In this document: one piece after another, positions 52,470 to 61,471 of the stretch
Numbering within the stretch: position 1 is the first letter of the stretch
Layout: the number at the start of each line of letters is the position of its first letter
Origin: Micromonospora sp. FIMYZ51
GTDB taxonomy: Bacteria; Actinomycetota; Actinomycetes; Mycobacteriales; Micromonosporaceae
DNA: 64,000 nucleotides
Reading direction: 5' to 3'
NCBI RefSeq assembly: GCF_038246755.1
Contig: NZ_CP134706.1
Coordinates: forward strand, 5,769,501-5,833,500
Notes under the pieces: generated by a model
Told to the model about the DNA's origin: nothing
Seen by the model: only the letters and a program-made list of their open reading frames with translations
The model's database searches: none
Program-made: the position numbers and the translations under genes

Positions 52470-54182
52470 GTGCGGTACCGGCATGCGCAGAGGCCGACAG
52501 CGCAGGGCGTACGGCGACCGCCGGTGACCGGCACCCGGGAGGGCACAGTCGCCGGGCCCACCGGCAGCGGGCGGACGGGCACCCGGTCGTCCCGTACGAC
52601 GGAGCCCGTTGACGCGGACCTGGCGCGGGAACTTCTCGACGGGCTCGCCGACGCGGTGCTGACCACCGACGAGGCCGGGTTGGTGGTGCTGCGCAACGCG
52701 TCGGCCGCGGCGTTGCTCCCCGAACTCAACGCCGGCACCGACCTGGCCGGCTGCTCGGTACCTGCCCTGGCGGCGGCGGTCGTCGACGGAGTCGGCGTCT
52801 TCGAGGCAGAGCACCGTCAGCGGCGGCTGCGCGGCTTCCGCCGTCCCCTCTCCGGCGGCGGCTCGGCCTGGTACGTGCGCGACGTGACCGACGAACACGG
52901 CCGCGTCGAGGCGCTGCTGGCCGAGCGACGGCGCACCGCCTTCCTGGCCCGTGCGGGTCACCGGCTCGGGTTGACGCTGCACCGGGCCCAGGCCCTCCGG
53001 GCCGCCGTGACGCTGCCCGTGCCGTTCCTGGCCGACCTCGCCCTGATCGTGCACCTGCCGGTACTCCCCGGGGATCACCGGCCGCACTGGATCCGGCACA
53101 CCGACAAGCAGCCGGAGCCGGTGGAGGAGGTCGCCGACTGGGCGCTGACCACCGCCGTACCCGGGCTCGCCGAGGCGCTCGACGGGCAGGCCACGCCGCC
53201 GATGTCCTGGCTGCCCGCGGCGGGAGACGGCCTGACGATCATTCCGGCGGGCTTCGATCCGGCCGCGACGCTGCTGGTCAGCCCGATGCCCGGCGCCGGG
53301 CAGGTGGCCGGCGCCCTGGTGCTGCTGCGACGCGCCGGGCGGGCCGGGTTCGAGCCGCGCGACGTCGAGCTGGCCCGGGAGTTCGCCGCCCGGGCCGGTG
53401 CCGCGCTGGCCCTCGCCGAACTGTACGACGAGCAGGCCCAGCTGACCCGGGTGTTGCAGACCAGCCTGCTACCGCCGCGACTGCCCCGACTCACCGGCAT
53501 GGATTTCGCCGGCGGCTACCGCGCGGCCGGTGACAGCCTGCGCATCGGCGGCGACTTCTACGACGTCCTACCGACCACCGGCGGCGCGCTGTTCGCCCTC
53601 GGCGACGTCGCCGGCAAGGGGGTGGCCGCAGCCGTGCTCACCGGGCGGGTCCGCCAGTCATTGCAGACCCTGCGGCTGGTCGAGCAACGCCCACGGAAAC
53701 TGCTGGAGTTGCTCGACCGGGCGCTGCTGGGCATGCCGGACGCCGCCCGGCGCAGCCAGTTCACCACCCTGCTCCTCGGCACGCTGCATCCGGAACCGGA
53801 CGGCGGGTTGCAGGTCCGGATCGCCGGTGGCGGGCACCCGGACCCCGTCGTGCTCGGCAGCGACGGCACGGTGACCGCGGTGCGGGTCGGCGGCATGCCG
53901 GTCGGCGCGCTGCCCGCGGCCCGGTTCACCGAGGCCACGCTGCGACTGTCCGGGGATGACGTGCTGTTCGCCCACACCGACGGCGTCATCGGGGCCTGGG
54001 GCGGCCCGCAGGGCACGGAGATGTTCGGTGAGCGGCGCCTGCACCAGGCGCTCACCTCGGCCGCCGGGCTGGCCCCGGCCGCCCTTGTCGACCGGATCCT
54101 CCACCTGCTCGACGAGTGGTGCGGCGGGCATCGGCACGACGACGTCGCAATGCTGGCGGTGGGCCCGGCCGCACGCGCCTGA
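52470..54182 (+). CDS. PP2C/SpoIIE-type serine phosphatase with sensory N-terminus
   Basis: 570 residues from the first GTG. Residues about 55-140 resemble a PAS-like sensory domain (ADAVLTTDEAGLVVLRNASAAALL), 160-320 a GAF-like domain, and 340-565 a SpoIIE/RsbU phosphatase with intact metal sites: IGGDFYDVL, LGDVAGKG, AHTDGVIGA and HDDVAMLAV. It should dephosphorylate an anti-sigma-factor antagonist in a partner-switch pathway. The start is uncertain; GTG 18 codons later is also possible. Its 3' end lies in a 32-bp tandem repeat. Confidence 0.85.
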   Translation: MRYRHAQRPTAQGVRRPPVTGTREGTVAGPTGSGRTGTRSSRTTEPVDADLARELLDGLADAVLTTDEAGLVVLRNASAAALLPELNAGTDLAGCSVPALAAAVVDGVGVFEAEHRQRRLRGFRRPLSGGGSAWYVRDVTDEHGRVEALLAERRRTAFLARAGHRLGLTLHRAQALRAAVTLPVPFLADLALIVHLPVLPGDHRPHWIRHTDKQPEPVEEVADWALTTAVPGLAEALDGQATPPMSWLPAAGDGLTIIPAGFDPAATLLVSPMPGAGQVAGALVLLRRAGRAGFEPRDVELAREFAARAGAALALAELYDEQAQLTRVLQTSLLPPRLPRLTGMDFAGGYRAAGDSLRIGGDFYDVLPTTGGALFALGDVAGKGVAAAVLTGRVRQSLQTLRLVEQRPRKLLELLDRALLGMPDAARRSQFTTLLLGTLHPEPDGGLQVRIAGGGHPDPVVLGSDGTVTAVRVGGMPVGALPAARFTEATLRLSGDDVLFAHTDGVIGAWGGPQGTEMFGERRLHQALTSAAGLAPAALVDRILHLLDEWCGGHRHDDVAMLAVGPAARA

Positions 54183-54252
54183 GGCCGGCGGTCGGTCAGG
54201 CCGCACGCGCCTGAGCCCGGCGGTCGGTCAGGCCGCACGCGCCTGAGCCCGG
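54168..54252 (+). repeat. 32-bp tandem duplication spanning a stop codon
   Basis: The unit GCCGCACGCGCCTGAGCCCG followed by GCGGTCGGTCAG occurs 2.7 times with one base change (unit one reads GAGG for GAGC). Each unit repeats the last codons and TGA of the phosphatase gene. Confidence 0.9.
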
Positions 54253-54305
54253 CCACACGTCGCAATGCCGGGCCGGTCGTGGGCCGGCTACCGGCGGGTG
54301 GTCGG

Positions 54306-54899
54306 TCAGGCCGTCCGGGACACCGCGGTCTCCCCTGCCGACCAGCTCCGCAGCGGCTGGTCGGTGCCGCTGCGGGCCTCCGGCAGCGGCGTCGGGTGGT
54401 CCGGTTGCTCGTCGGGCTGTGGCACCAACGGTGACACCGGGCGGACGACCCGGGCGCGAGCCGCCTCGTCGAACTCGCGGAGCCCGCGCAGCAGCGCCTG
54501 ACGCCCCTCGGGCGTCATGTCACCGAGGATCTTCGCCAGATGCTGCCGGCGATCGTCGCGCAACTCGGCGAGGAGTCGACGGGCCTCGGCGGTCAGGTGC
54601 AGCGAGATCTCCCGCCGGTCGGCCCGGCCGGGCTCGCGCTCCAGCATCCCGGCAGCGACCAACCGGTCACAGAGCCGGCTGGCCGAGGAGAGCAGCATGT
54701 CCAACCCGGCGGCCAATCGGCGCAGGTTGATCCCGTCCTGCCGTTCGACGAGCATGACGGCACGAAGCTGGGCGGTGGAGATCCGGTTCGCCGTCCGCTC
54801 CCGGGCACCGTCCCAGACGGTCAGCAGGGCGCCTGCCGCAGTGTCCAGCTCGGCAGCCATACTCATCTCGGGTCCTGGTGGACCTTGCAGTTCCGCCAT
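54306..54899 (-). CDS. MarR-family regulator
   Basis: 197 residues with a winged helix-turn-helix: ISTAQLRAVMLVERQDGINL (helix 1-2), RRLAAGLDMLLSSASRLCDRLVAAG (recognition helix) and EREPGRADRREISLHLTAEARRLL (wing, with the typical D-R-R). The C-terminal 40 residues are an extra Pro/Gly-rich tail. It is divergent from a PP2C-like gene across 60 bp, so it likely regulates that gene and itself. Ligand unknown. Confidence 0.88.
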   Translation of the reverse strand: MAELQGPPGPEMSMAAELDTAAGALLTVWDGARERTANRISTAQLRAVMLVERQDGINLRRLAAGLDMLLSSASRLCDRLVAAGMLEREPGRADRREISLHLTAEARRLLAELRDDRRQHLAKILGDMTPEGRQALLRGLREFDEAARARVVRPVSPLVPQPDEQPDHPTPLPEARSGTDQPLRSWSAGETAVSRTA

Positions 54900-54958
54900 G
54901 GTGGGCCTGAGCGTACTCCGATTCTGTCGGTCAATGGGCTTGTGATCAAGGAGAGACC

Positions 54959-56107
54959 ATGAGCGAGTCGGTCGACCGGGCCCGGTCCGCCCTGCTCACC
55001 GCCCCGGTGGACCTCCTGACCAAACGGGTCGCGACGCTGTTGGAGCGGGAACACGGCATCACCGAGACCGAACTCCTCCAGGTCGACTACCGGCTGGCGG
55101 CGTTGCTTCCGCTCGGCGGCGGCGAGGAGTTGCGCGCCCCCGGACATCCCGCCTGGCGCTGCTTCGACCATCAGCAACCGGTGTACGCCGACGGCACCGG
55201 CTACCTGCCGGTCAGCATGCGCGGGGAACGGCGTGGGGTACTCCGGGTGGCCCCGGTCGCCGACGAGGGCCGGCTGACCGGCCTGGTGGGGATTGCCACC
55301 GCGTTGGCGCACGAAATCACCGCTGTCGACCCCGGCACCGACGTGTACCGGGTCGCCCGGCGCAGCCGGCGGCTCACGCTCGCCGCCGAGATGCAGTGGG
55401 AGTTGCTACCCGGGCGCAGCCGGACCCGGCCCTCGTTCAGCCTGGCCGGGCAGCTGGAACCGGCGTACGCGGTGCGCGGCGACAGTTTCGACTGGTCCGA
55501 CGACGGCACGCAGGTCTGGACCGCGACGATCAACGGCATGGGCGAAGGGGTCGTCGCGTCGATGCTCACCACCCTCGCCACCTGCGCGCTGCGCAACGCC
55601 CGCCGGGCCGGCATCTCGCTGGCCGACCAGGCTGCGCTGGCCGATCAGGCGATCTACGACCTGCATCGGGGCGAGCAGTACGTCGCCACGCTGCTGCTCC
55701 GACTCGACCTGCACAGCGGACTGCTCACCGCCATCGACGCCGGCTCGCCCCGACTCGTCCTGCTCCGCGACGGCGAGGTGAGCGTGCAGGCGCTGGAGGC
55801 GCAGTTCCCGCTCGGCATGTTCGAGGGGACGCACTACCGTGAGCAGTACATCCAGCTTGAGCCCGCCGACCGACTCTTCATGATCAGCGACGGCGTGCTC
55901 GAGGCGACCGGCAGGAACGTGCGGTACGGCGAGACCGCGCTGGACCGGATGTTGCGGCGTACCGCACCGATGAGCCCGCTGGACGCGGTGCGCTCCGTCC
56001 TCGGCGATCTGCGGGCGTTCGTCTCCGGCGATCTGACCGACGACGCCGTGGTGGTCTGCCTGGACTGGTTCGGACCGCAGGCCGGCCCGAAGCACGGGTC
56101 GGCCTGA
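54959..56107 (+). CDS. PP2C/SpoIIE-like protein with altered metal-binding residues
   Basis: 382 residues. The N-terminal half (about 1-150) is an unknown sensory region (LLTKRVATLLEREHGITETEL; GVLRVAPVADEGRLTGLVGI). The C-terminal half aligns to the RsbU/SpoIIE phosphatase fold, but the motifs are changed: RGDSFDW for GGDFYD, INGMGEG for DGxGHG, SDGVLEA for TDGVxEA, DDAVVVC intact. The Asp in the first motif is kept but the second is Asn, so activity may be reduced or lost. ATG with GAGAGACC upstream; divergent from marR. Confidence 0.75.
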   Translation: MSESVDRARSALLTAPVDLLTKRVATLLEREHGITETELLQVDYRLAALLPLGGGEELRAPGHPAWRCFDHQQPVYADGTGYLPVSMRGERRGVLRVAPVADEGRLTGLVGIATALAHEITAVDPGTDVYRVARRSRRLTLAAEMQWELLPGRSRTRPSFSLAGQLEPAYAVRGDSFDWSDDGTQVWTATINGMGEGVVASMLTTLATCALRNARRAGISLADQAALADQAIYDLHRGEQYVATLLLRLDLHSGLLTAIDAGSPRLVLLRDGEVSVQALEAQFPLGMFEGTHYREQYIQLEPADRLFMISDGVLEATGRNVRYGETALDRMLRRTAPMSPLDAVRSVLGDLRAFVSGDLTDDAVVVCLDWFGPQAGPKHGSA

Positions 56108-56132
56108 CCGTCGACGGCCCCGCCGAGCGTGC

Positions 56133-57611
56133 TCAGTACGCGCCCCGTCCGTTGACCACCGCGCCGACGGTCTTCCAGAGGATGCTCAGGTCAGCCGCCA
56201 GCGACCAGTTCTCCACGTAGTAGAGGTCCAGCCGGATGCCGTCCTCCCAGCTGAGGTCGGACCGGCCACTGACCTGCCAGAGCCCGGTCATGCCGGGCTT
56301 GACCAGCAGCCGGCGGGCCACGTCGCCGTCGTAACGGGCGACCTCGGAAGGCAGTGGCGGCCGGGGGCCGACCAGGCTCATCTGGCCCCGCACCACGTTG
56401 AGCAACTGCGGAAGCTCGTCAAGTGACCACTTGCGCAGCAGCCGGCCGACCCGGGTGACTCGCGGATCGTCGCGCATCTTGAACATCAGACCGTCGGTCT
56501 CGTTGCGGGAGACCAGTTCCGCCAGGAGCGCGTCGGCGTTCGTCACCATGGTCCGGAACTTGAAGACCGCGAACTCCCGGCCGCCCTGCCCGACCCGGAC
56601 CTGCCGGAACAGCACCGGCCCTCGGCTGTCCAGCCGGACCGCGAGCGCGATGACCAGCAGCAACGGCAGCAGCAGGGCGAGCGCCAGCAGCGAGCCCAGC
56701 CGGTCCACGAAGCCCTTGACCAGCTGACGCGGCCCGCGGAACTCCGGCGCCTCCACGTGGATCAGCGGCAGACCGGCGACCGGGCGGGTGTGGATGCGGG
56801 GACCCGCGACGTCGGTCAGCGCCGGGGCCAGCACCAGGTCGATGCCGGTGCCCTCCAGTTGCCAGCCGAGACGGCGCAGTCGGGTGGCGGTGAGTTCACC
56901 GGAGGCGGTGACGGCCACCGTGTCCGCGCCGATCGTGTCCGCCGCCTCCGGGATGCCCCGGAACGAGCCGACCACCGGTACGTCGCCGAGCCGCTGGGCC
57001 ACCGGAGCCAGCAGGCCGTCCGGGATGCACGCGCCCACCACGTGATAGCCCGCGTACGGCTCGCGCCGCAGGGTGTGCACCAGATCCAGCACATGCGTGG
57101 CGTCGCCGACCACCAGCACCCGCCGGGACCAGCCGCTGCCCCGGGACCGGGCCCGGTGCAGGCGCTTGCGGGCGACGAACCGGGCCGCTTCGAGACCGAT
57201 GATGCCGACGGCGAACGAGATCGCCAGGAAGCCCCGGGAGACACCGAGGTCGGCCACGTAACCGGCGATGGCGACTGCGCCGGCCAGCCGGAGACTGGCC
57301 ATGCTGACCCGGCGGTACTCGTCCGCGCCGTAGCCGATCACCCGGTTGTCGTAGCAGCGCATGACCTTGAGGCTGACCAGCCAGGCCAGGACGAGCCCGG
57401 GGGCGAACAGGACGTACGGCACGCCGCTCGGGGTGGAGTCACCGAACCGGGCCGCGTAGCCGATCAGCACCGCGACGGTAAGCACGCTGGTGTCCAGCAC
57501 GACCAGGCTGCGGACGTAGCTGCGCAGATCGCCGCGCACGGACGCGAAGGACGAGACGCCCTCCGGCCGCGATGACGATCTGGCGGGGGTCAATAGCGTC
57601 GTCGAGGTCAC
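56133..57611 (-). CDS. Polyprenyl glycosylphosphotransferase (exopolysaccharide initiation)
   Basis: 492 residues with an N-terminal membrane domain of about four helices, then a central Rossmann-like CoA-binding domain (RVLVVGDATHVLDLVHTLRR, GDVPVVGSFRGIPE), a fifth helix (LGSLLALALLLPLLLVIALAVRL) and the C-terminal catalytic domain: GREFAVFKFRTMVTNAD, TRVGRLLRKWSLDELPQLLNVVRGQMSLVGPRP, KPGMTGLWQVSGRSDLSWED. It should transfer sugar-1-phosphate to undecaprenyl phosphate at the inner membrane to start a surface polysaccharide. GTG with GGGAGG four bases upstream is chosen. No glycosyltransferase neighbours are in the window. Confidence 0.9.
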   Translation of the reverse strand: MTSTTLLTPARSSSRPEGVSSFASVRGDLRSYVRSLVVLDTSVLTVAVLIGYAARFGDSTPSGVPYVLFAPGLVLAWLVSLKVMRCYDNRVIGYGADEYRRVSMASLRLAGAVAIAGYVADLGVSRGFLAISFAVGIIGLEAARFVARKRLHRARSRGSGWSRRVLVVGDATHVLDLVHTLRREPYAGYHVVGACIPDGLLAPVAQRLGDVPVVGSFRGIPEAADTIGADTVAVTASGELTATRLRRLGWQLEGTGIDLVLAPALTDVAGPRIHTRPVAGLPLIHVEAPEFRGPRQLVKGFVDRLGSLLALALLLPLLLVIALAVRLDSRGPVLFRQVRVGQGGREFAVFKFRTMVTNADALLAELVSRNETDGLMFKMRDDPRVTRVGRLLRKWSLDELPQLLNVVRGQMSLVGPRPPLPSEVARYDGDVARRLLVKPGMTGLWQVSGRSDLSWEDGIRLDLYYVENWSLAADLSILWKTVGAVVNGRGAY

Positions 57612-57767
57612 CAGGCCTCCCACATCGCTCGCCGACGGCAGGAACCCGCCCCGAACCCGGGGCGGATCCACCGGTGCACGACGACATCCTGCCCTGACAA
57701 CTATGGCCACCGATTGCGTCCGACTTATTGCCGTCACTTTCCGAGGCGGCGGACAACCCAAAAAGGA

Positions 57768-57797
57768 CCGGTGGTACCGGATTTCCGGTACCACCGG
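57768..57797 (-). terminator. Intrinsic terminator of the VWA gene
   Basis: On the minus strand 14-bp perfect arms CCGGTGGTACCGGA/TCCGGTACCACCGG flank AA and are followed by TCCTTTTT, a genuine stem plus T tract, rare in this GC-rich genome. It lies 22 bp past the stop codon. Confidence 0.9.
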
Positions 57798-57818
57798 CCC
57801 ATTGCCGGCACGATCAGC

Positions 57819-59591
57819 TCAGGCAGGCGCCTTCCGCAGCGCGATGGCCCGGAGGAAGATGTCGCTGATCTTGGTGGGGTCGGCGGCGATGAAGGCACCA
57901 CCACCGGCGCTCTCCGCGATGGTGTCCAGCTCCGCCTTGCTGACCTCGGTGCCGATGCCGATGATGATCACCTGGATCGGCTGGTCCGGATCCTTGAGTT
58001 GCTCCAGCTCGGCGAGCAGTTGCCGCTGCGAGATGCCGTCGTCGTCCTCGTTCTTGCCGTCGGTGAAGAGCACGATCGAGTTGACCTTGCCTGGCTCCCA
58101 GCTCTGCTGCACGTCCTTGTACGCAGCCAGCAGCGTGTCGTACAGGCCGGTGTCGCCGCTTGAGGAGACGACCGTGTCCAGTGAGCGTTCCAGGGTGCCG
58201 CGCTGGCGCGACAGCGGCCCGATGGGCACCAACTCGCGGTAGTCACGGGAGCCTTCGAGCTTGGTGGAGAAGGTCCAGAGACCGATCGACCAGGAGTCGT
58301 CGAAGAGGTTCAGACCGCGCCGGGCCGCCTCCGTGGTGACCTGCTGACGGGTCGCGCCGTTGGCGGTCGGCACCGGCTTCTTCATCGAACCGGAGACGTC
58401 GATGATGCAGAGCATCCGGCCGGAGAGGGTGGCGATGGACCAACTGGAGACAGCACGCTCCACCGCGTCCGGTGCCAGTCCGCCGGCGGCGACCCCGCCC
58501 TGCGGCGGCGGCGCGGCGGAGGCGTCCCCGCCCGCCGGGCTCGGTGCGCCCTGCGGCGGGCTGAAGCCGTCGCCCCAGTTGCCGTCCGGCGCCCGCAACG
58601 ACTGCGCAGCCAGCCGGTTCTTGAACGAGGGCGTGGTGAGCGCCTCGAACAGCACCCGCGCCGCCGAGGCCTTGGCCGGCTCGATGCCGGGCAGCACCGC
58701 GTACGGGTAGTCCAACGGCAACGGGGCCGGCTTCAGGTAGAGCGCCGCCAACGGCACGGGCGGCTTCTTGGCGTTGTACTCGATGACGTCTTCCTCGGAC
58801 AGGGCAGCCGCGCCGAGCGCGCTGGCCAGCGTGGTGCCGTCCGTGGCGGTGGGGAACTTGGCGAGCAGGTCCTGCCGCAGCGCCGAGGCCCCCGAGGCCA
58901 GGGCGCGCAGCGCACCGATGCGGTCCTGTTCGGCGGTGGCACCGCCGGTGGACGCGGCGGCCGTCATCAGCGAGAGCAGGCCGGACAGGCCGGCGGCGTC
59001 CCGGGTCGGCTCGACGATGCCGGTCTTGAGCGGCCGGTCGCTGTTGACCCGGGTCAACAGGTCGGTCCAGCCCAGTTCCTTCTGCGGCCAGCCGAGCCGG
59101 GCGGCGATCGGCTCCGGCATGGCGACGACCACCGGGCTGCTCGCGATGGACGCGCCGTTGCCCGGTTCGAAGGCCGCGGCACCACCGGTCTTGAGCCGCA
59201 GCAACCAGGTCGACGAGTCCGGAATCCAGACGTCGGGGCTCACCGCCGTGCCGCTGGCCTGGCCCACCCCGGCCAGGGTCGCACCGTGCTTGGCCGCCAC
59301 CACCGCGGCCACCTCGACCGGGTCGGAGGCTGCCACGGTCACGTCGATGCAGGTGCCGTCGACGAACGCGCCCTTTTCCTCCCAGTCGGAAGCGGCCTCG
59401 TCGACCGCCGGCGCGAGTTCGCTCGCCACCGCCACCGACAGTTCGATCTTGCCAGAGCAGTCGGGTCCAGCTAGTTGACGGTAGCCCACCCACCCTCCGG
59501 CGGTGACGACGAGCACGCCGACCGCGGCTGCGGCGGCGGCACCGTGAATACCTGAACGCATGCGATGGCGGCCTGCTGACACGCTGACCAT
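57819..59591 (-). CDS. Membrane-anchored binding-protein-like/VWA fusion protein
   Basis: 590 residues. One membrane anchor at about 15-33 (IHGAAAAAAVGVLVVTAGGW). Residues 45-340 resemble an extracellular solute-binding fold (VAVASELAPAVDEAASDWEE; TAVSPDVWIPDSSTWLLRL; PYAVLPGIEPAKASAARVLF). A Pro/Gly/Ala linker (about 343-372) leads to a von Willebrand A domain whose MIDAS motif DVSGSM (Asp398, Ser400, Ser402) and distal TDGKNEDD are intact. Such proteins bind metal-dependent protein ligands outside the membrane. Start is ATG; no operon partner is evident. Function unknown. Confidence 0.8.
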   Translation of the reverse strand: MVSVSAGRHRMRSGIHGAAAAAAVGVLVVTAGGWVGYRQLAGPDCSGKIELSVAVASELAPAVDEAASDWEEKGAFVDGTCIDVTVAASDPVEVAAVVAAKHGATLAGVGQASGTAVSPDVWIPDSSTWLLRLKTGGAAAFEPGNGASIASSPVVVAMPEPIAARLGWPQKELGWTDLLTRVNSDRPLKTGIVEPTRDAAGLSGLLSLMTAAASTGGATAEQDRIGALRALASGASALRQDLLAKFPTATDGTTLASALGAAALSEEDVIEYNAKKPPVPLAALYLKPAPLPLDYPYAVLPGIEPAKASAARVLFEALTTPSFKNRLAAQSLRAPDGNWGDGFSPPQGAPSPAGGDASAAPPPQGGVAAGGLAPDAVERAVSSWSIATLSGRMLCIIDVSGSMKKPVPTANGATRQQVTTEAARRGLNLFDDSWSIGLWTFSTKLEGSRDYRELVPIGPLSRQRGTLERSLDTVVSSSGDTGLYDTLLAAYKDVQQSWEPGKVNSIVLFTDGKNEDDDGISQRQLLAELEQLKDPDQPIQVIIIGIGTEVSKAELDTIAESAGGGAFIAADPTKISDIFLRAIALRKAPA

Positions 59592-59727
59592 CTTGCGTAC
59601 CTGATTGAGCGACTGCCATGGCCGTTCGGTCGAAAGTTACAGAGGAGAAACAGTTCACCCCGATTTAGTAACTCTGAGTAATGTGCCAGCGCCACAATGT
59701 AGGCGCATCAATGTCCAACGCCCACGA

Positions 59728-60801
59728 TCAGGGCAGAACGCAAGTAGGGCTCGGAATCTCCAACGGCTCGCCGACCGGAGCCGGCACGCCGGTGGTCCGG
59801 TCGACCCGGAAGGTACGCACCATGTCCGCCCGCTCGTCGGCTACGTAGAGGTGCTCGCCGATCAAGGCGAAGTGCCGGGGCCACTCACCGCCGGTCGCCA
59901 CCTCGTCGACAAGTTCCGGCAGACCGGACCCCAGCGCGAAGACGGCCAACGTGCCCACTCCCCGGTTCGCCACGTAGAGGAAACGACCGTCGGCACCCAC
60001 GGCGATCTCCGACGGCTGCACATGCCCGGCCCGCTGGCTGGCGTCGACACGACCCCGCTGGTGCAGGGCACCGTCGTCGGTCAGGTCGTAGGCCAGCACC
60101 GAACCGTCCAACTCACCGGAGACGTAGCAGCGCCGCCCGTCCGGATGCCGGGCCAGATGCCGTGGCCCGACACCCGACGCCGTACGCACCCGGGGCGCGC
60201 GGGGCACCAACCGGCCGGTGGCGGCGTCCAGGTCGTACCGGTAGATCGAGTCGGTGCCCAGGTCGACCGCGAGCAACGGCTGGTGCCCGGTCCCCGGCGA
60301 GACCATGTGCGCGTGCGCCCGCTCCTGACGCTCGGGGTCGGCGCCGTGCCCCTGGTGCTCCACCAGGTCGGTGCGTTCGCCGGGTACGCCGTCGGCAGCC
60401 AACGGGAGGACCGCCACGCTGCCGCCGCCGTAGTTGGCCACGAACAGGTACCCGCCGTCCGCGGCGACCGCCAGGTGACACGGCTCCGCGCCGCCGGTGG
60501 GCCACGAGCCGAGCGCCGTCAGCCCGCCGTCGTCCGCCATCCGCCACGCGCTGATCTCGCCGCCGGGCAGCTCGTTTACCGCGTACAGGACGGGTCGGCT
60601 CGGATGGCGGGCGAGGAAGGACGGCGACGCGGTGGCCGCGACCGTGCCCAGCGAGGTCAGTTCGCCGCTTCCCGGGTCGCGCCGGGCTGCCACGATGCCG
60701 GTGGCCCGCCCTCCGCTCTGCGCGGTGTACCCGCCGATGTACACGACCTCGCCTCGACCTGCCACTGCTTCCGCCTTTCCCCGATCCTGCGTCGATCCCA
60801 C
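59728..60801 (-). CDS. Lactonase-family beta-propeller (6-phosphogluconolactonase-like)
   Basis: 357 residues with seven propeller blades of the lactonase family: VVYIGGYTAQ at the start, FLARHPSRPVLYAVNE, CHLAVAADGGYLFVANYGGGSVAVLPL, GPRHLARHPDGRRCYVSGELDGSVLAYDL and PSEIAVGADGRFLYVANRG. In characterised members the family opens 6-phosphogluconolactone or muconolactone; the substrate here is unproven. No signal peptide is seen. About 136 bp separate it from the VWA gene and contain nothing I can name. Confidence 0.85.
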   Translation of the reverse strand: MGSTQDRGKAEAVAGRGEVVYIGGYTAQSGGRATGIVAARRDPGSGELTSLGTVAATASPSFLARHPSRPVLYAVNELPGGEISAWRMADDGGLTALGSWPTGGAEPCHLAVAADGGYLFVANYGGGSVAVLPLAADGVPGERTDLVEHQGHGADPERQERAHAHMVSPGTGHQPLLAVDLGTDSIYRYDLDAATGRLVPRAPRVRTASGVGPRHLARHPDGRRCYVSGELDGSVLAYDLTDDGALHQRGRVDASQRAGHVQPSEIAVGADGRFLYVANRGVGTLAVFALGSGLPELVDEVATGGEWPRHFALIGEHLYVADERADMVRTFRVDRTTGVPAPVGEPLEIPSPTCVLP

Positions 60802-60868
60802 CAGATCCCTTCCCCCGACACCTGTGGGTTAGACCTGGTATCCCGCCGGTGCCGCCACGGACCGCCGG

Positions 60869-61471
60869 TCAGGCCGCCGGAACCGGCTCACCGCGCTGCC
60901 GGGCCACGTGCTCCACCAGGGAGATCAGCACGGTCTTTCCGGACTGCCGGTCGCGGGCGTCGCAGAGCACCATCGGCACCTCGGGGTCGAGATCCAGGGC
61001 CCGGCGCACCGCCTCCAGGCTGAACCGGCGCGAATCGTCGAAACAGTTCACACCGACCACGAACGGGATACCCCGCTGCTCGAAGTAGTCGATCGAGGGG
61101 AAGCAGTCGGCGAGCCGGCGGGTGTCGGCAAGCACCACCGCGCCGAGAGCACCGAAGGCCAGTTCGTCCCAGAGGAACCAGAACCGGTCCTGTCCCGGCG
61201 TACCGAAGAGGTACAGCTGTAGATCATCGTTGATGGTGATCCGCCCGAAGTCCATCGCCACCGTGGTGGTCGACTTGGTCTCCACCCCGGAGAGATCGTC
61301 GGTGTCGATGCCGGCACCGGTCAGGATCTCCTCGGTCTGCAACGGCCGGACCTCGCTCAACGCGCTCACCAGCGTCGTCTTGCCGGCGCCGAAGCCACCG
61401 GCGATGAGTATCTTCAGCGCGATCGGGACGTGGTGGCCCCGCCGCTCGGCGTCATAACGCACGGAGTCCAT
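60869..61471 (-). CDS. Conservon GTPase (CvnD-like)
   Basis: 200 residues. Small-GTPase-like motifs: P-loop GGFGAGKTTLVSAL (about 27), switch/G3 region LYLFGTPGQDRFWF and G4-like VVGVNCFD. In Streptomyces, CvnD is the GTP-binding fourth member of the conservon and works with CvnA-C at the membrane in G-protein-like signalling. Start MDSVRYDA overlaps the DUF742 gene by 20 bp, so it is part of the operon. No cytochrome P450 (cvnE) follows; a lactonase does. Confidence 0.9.
   Translation of the reverse strand: MDSVRYDAERRGHHVPIALKILIAGGFGAGKTTLVSALSEVRPLQTEEILTGAGIDTDDLSGVETKSTTTVAMDFGRITINDDLQLYLFGTPGQDRFWFLWDELAFGALGAVVLADTRRLADCFPSIDYFEQRGIPFVVGVNCFDDSRRFSLEAVRRALDLDPEVPMVLCDARDRQSGKTVLISLVEHVARQRGEPVPAA

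Noticed and set aside
57720..57830. A family A, B or C palindrome near 57768
   Set aside because: Its arms (CCGGTGGTACCGGA) match none of the families, and it has a T tract, so it is listed as an ordinary terminator.
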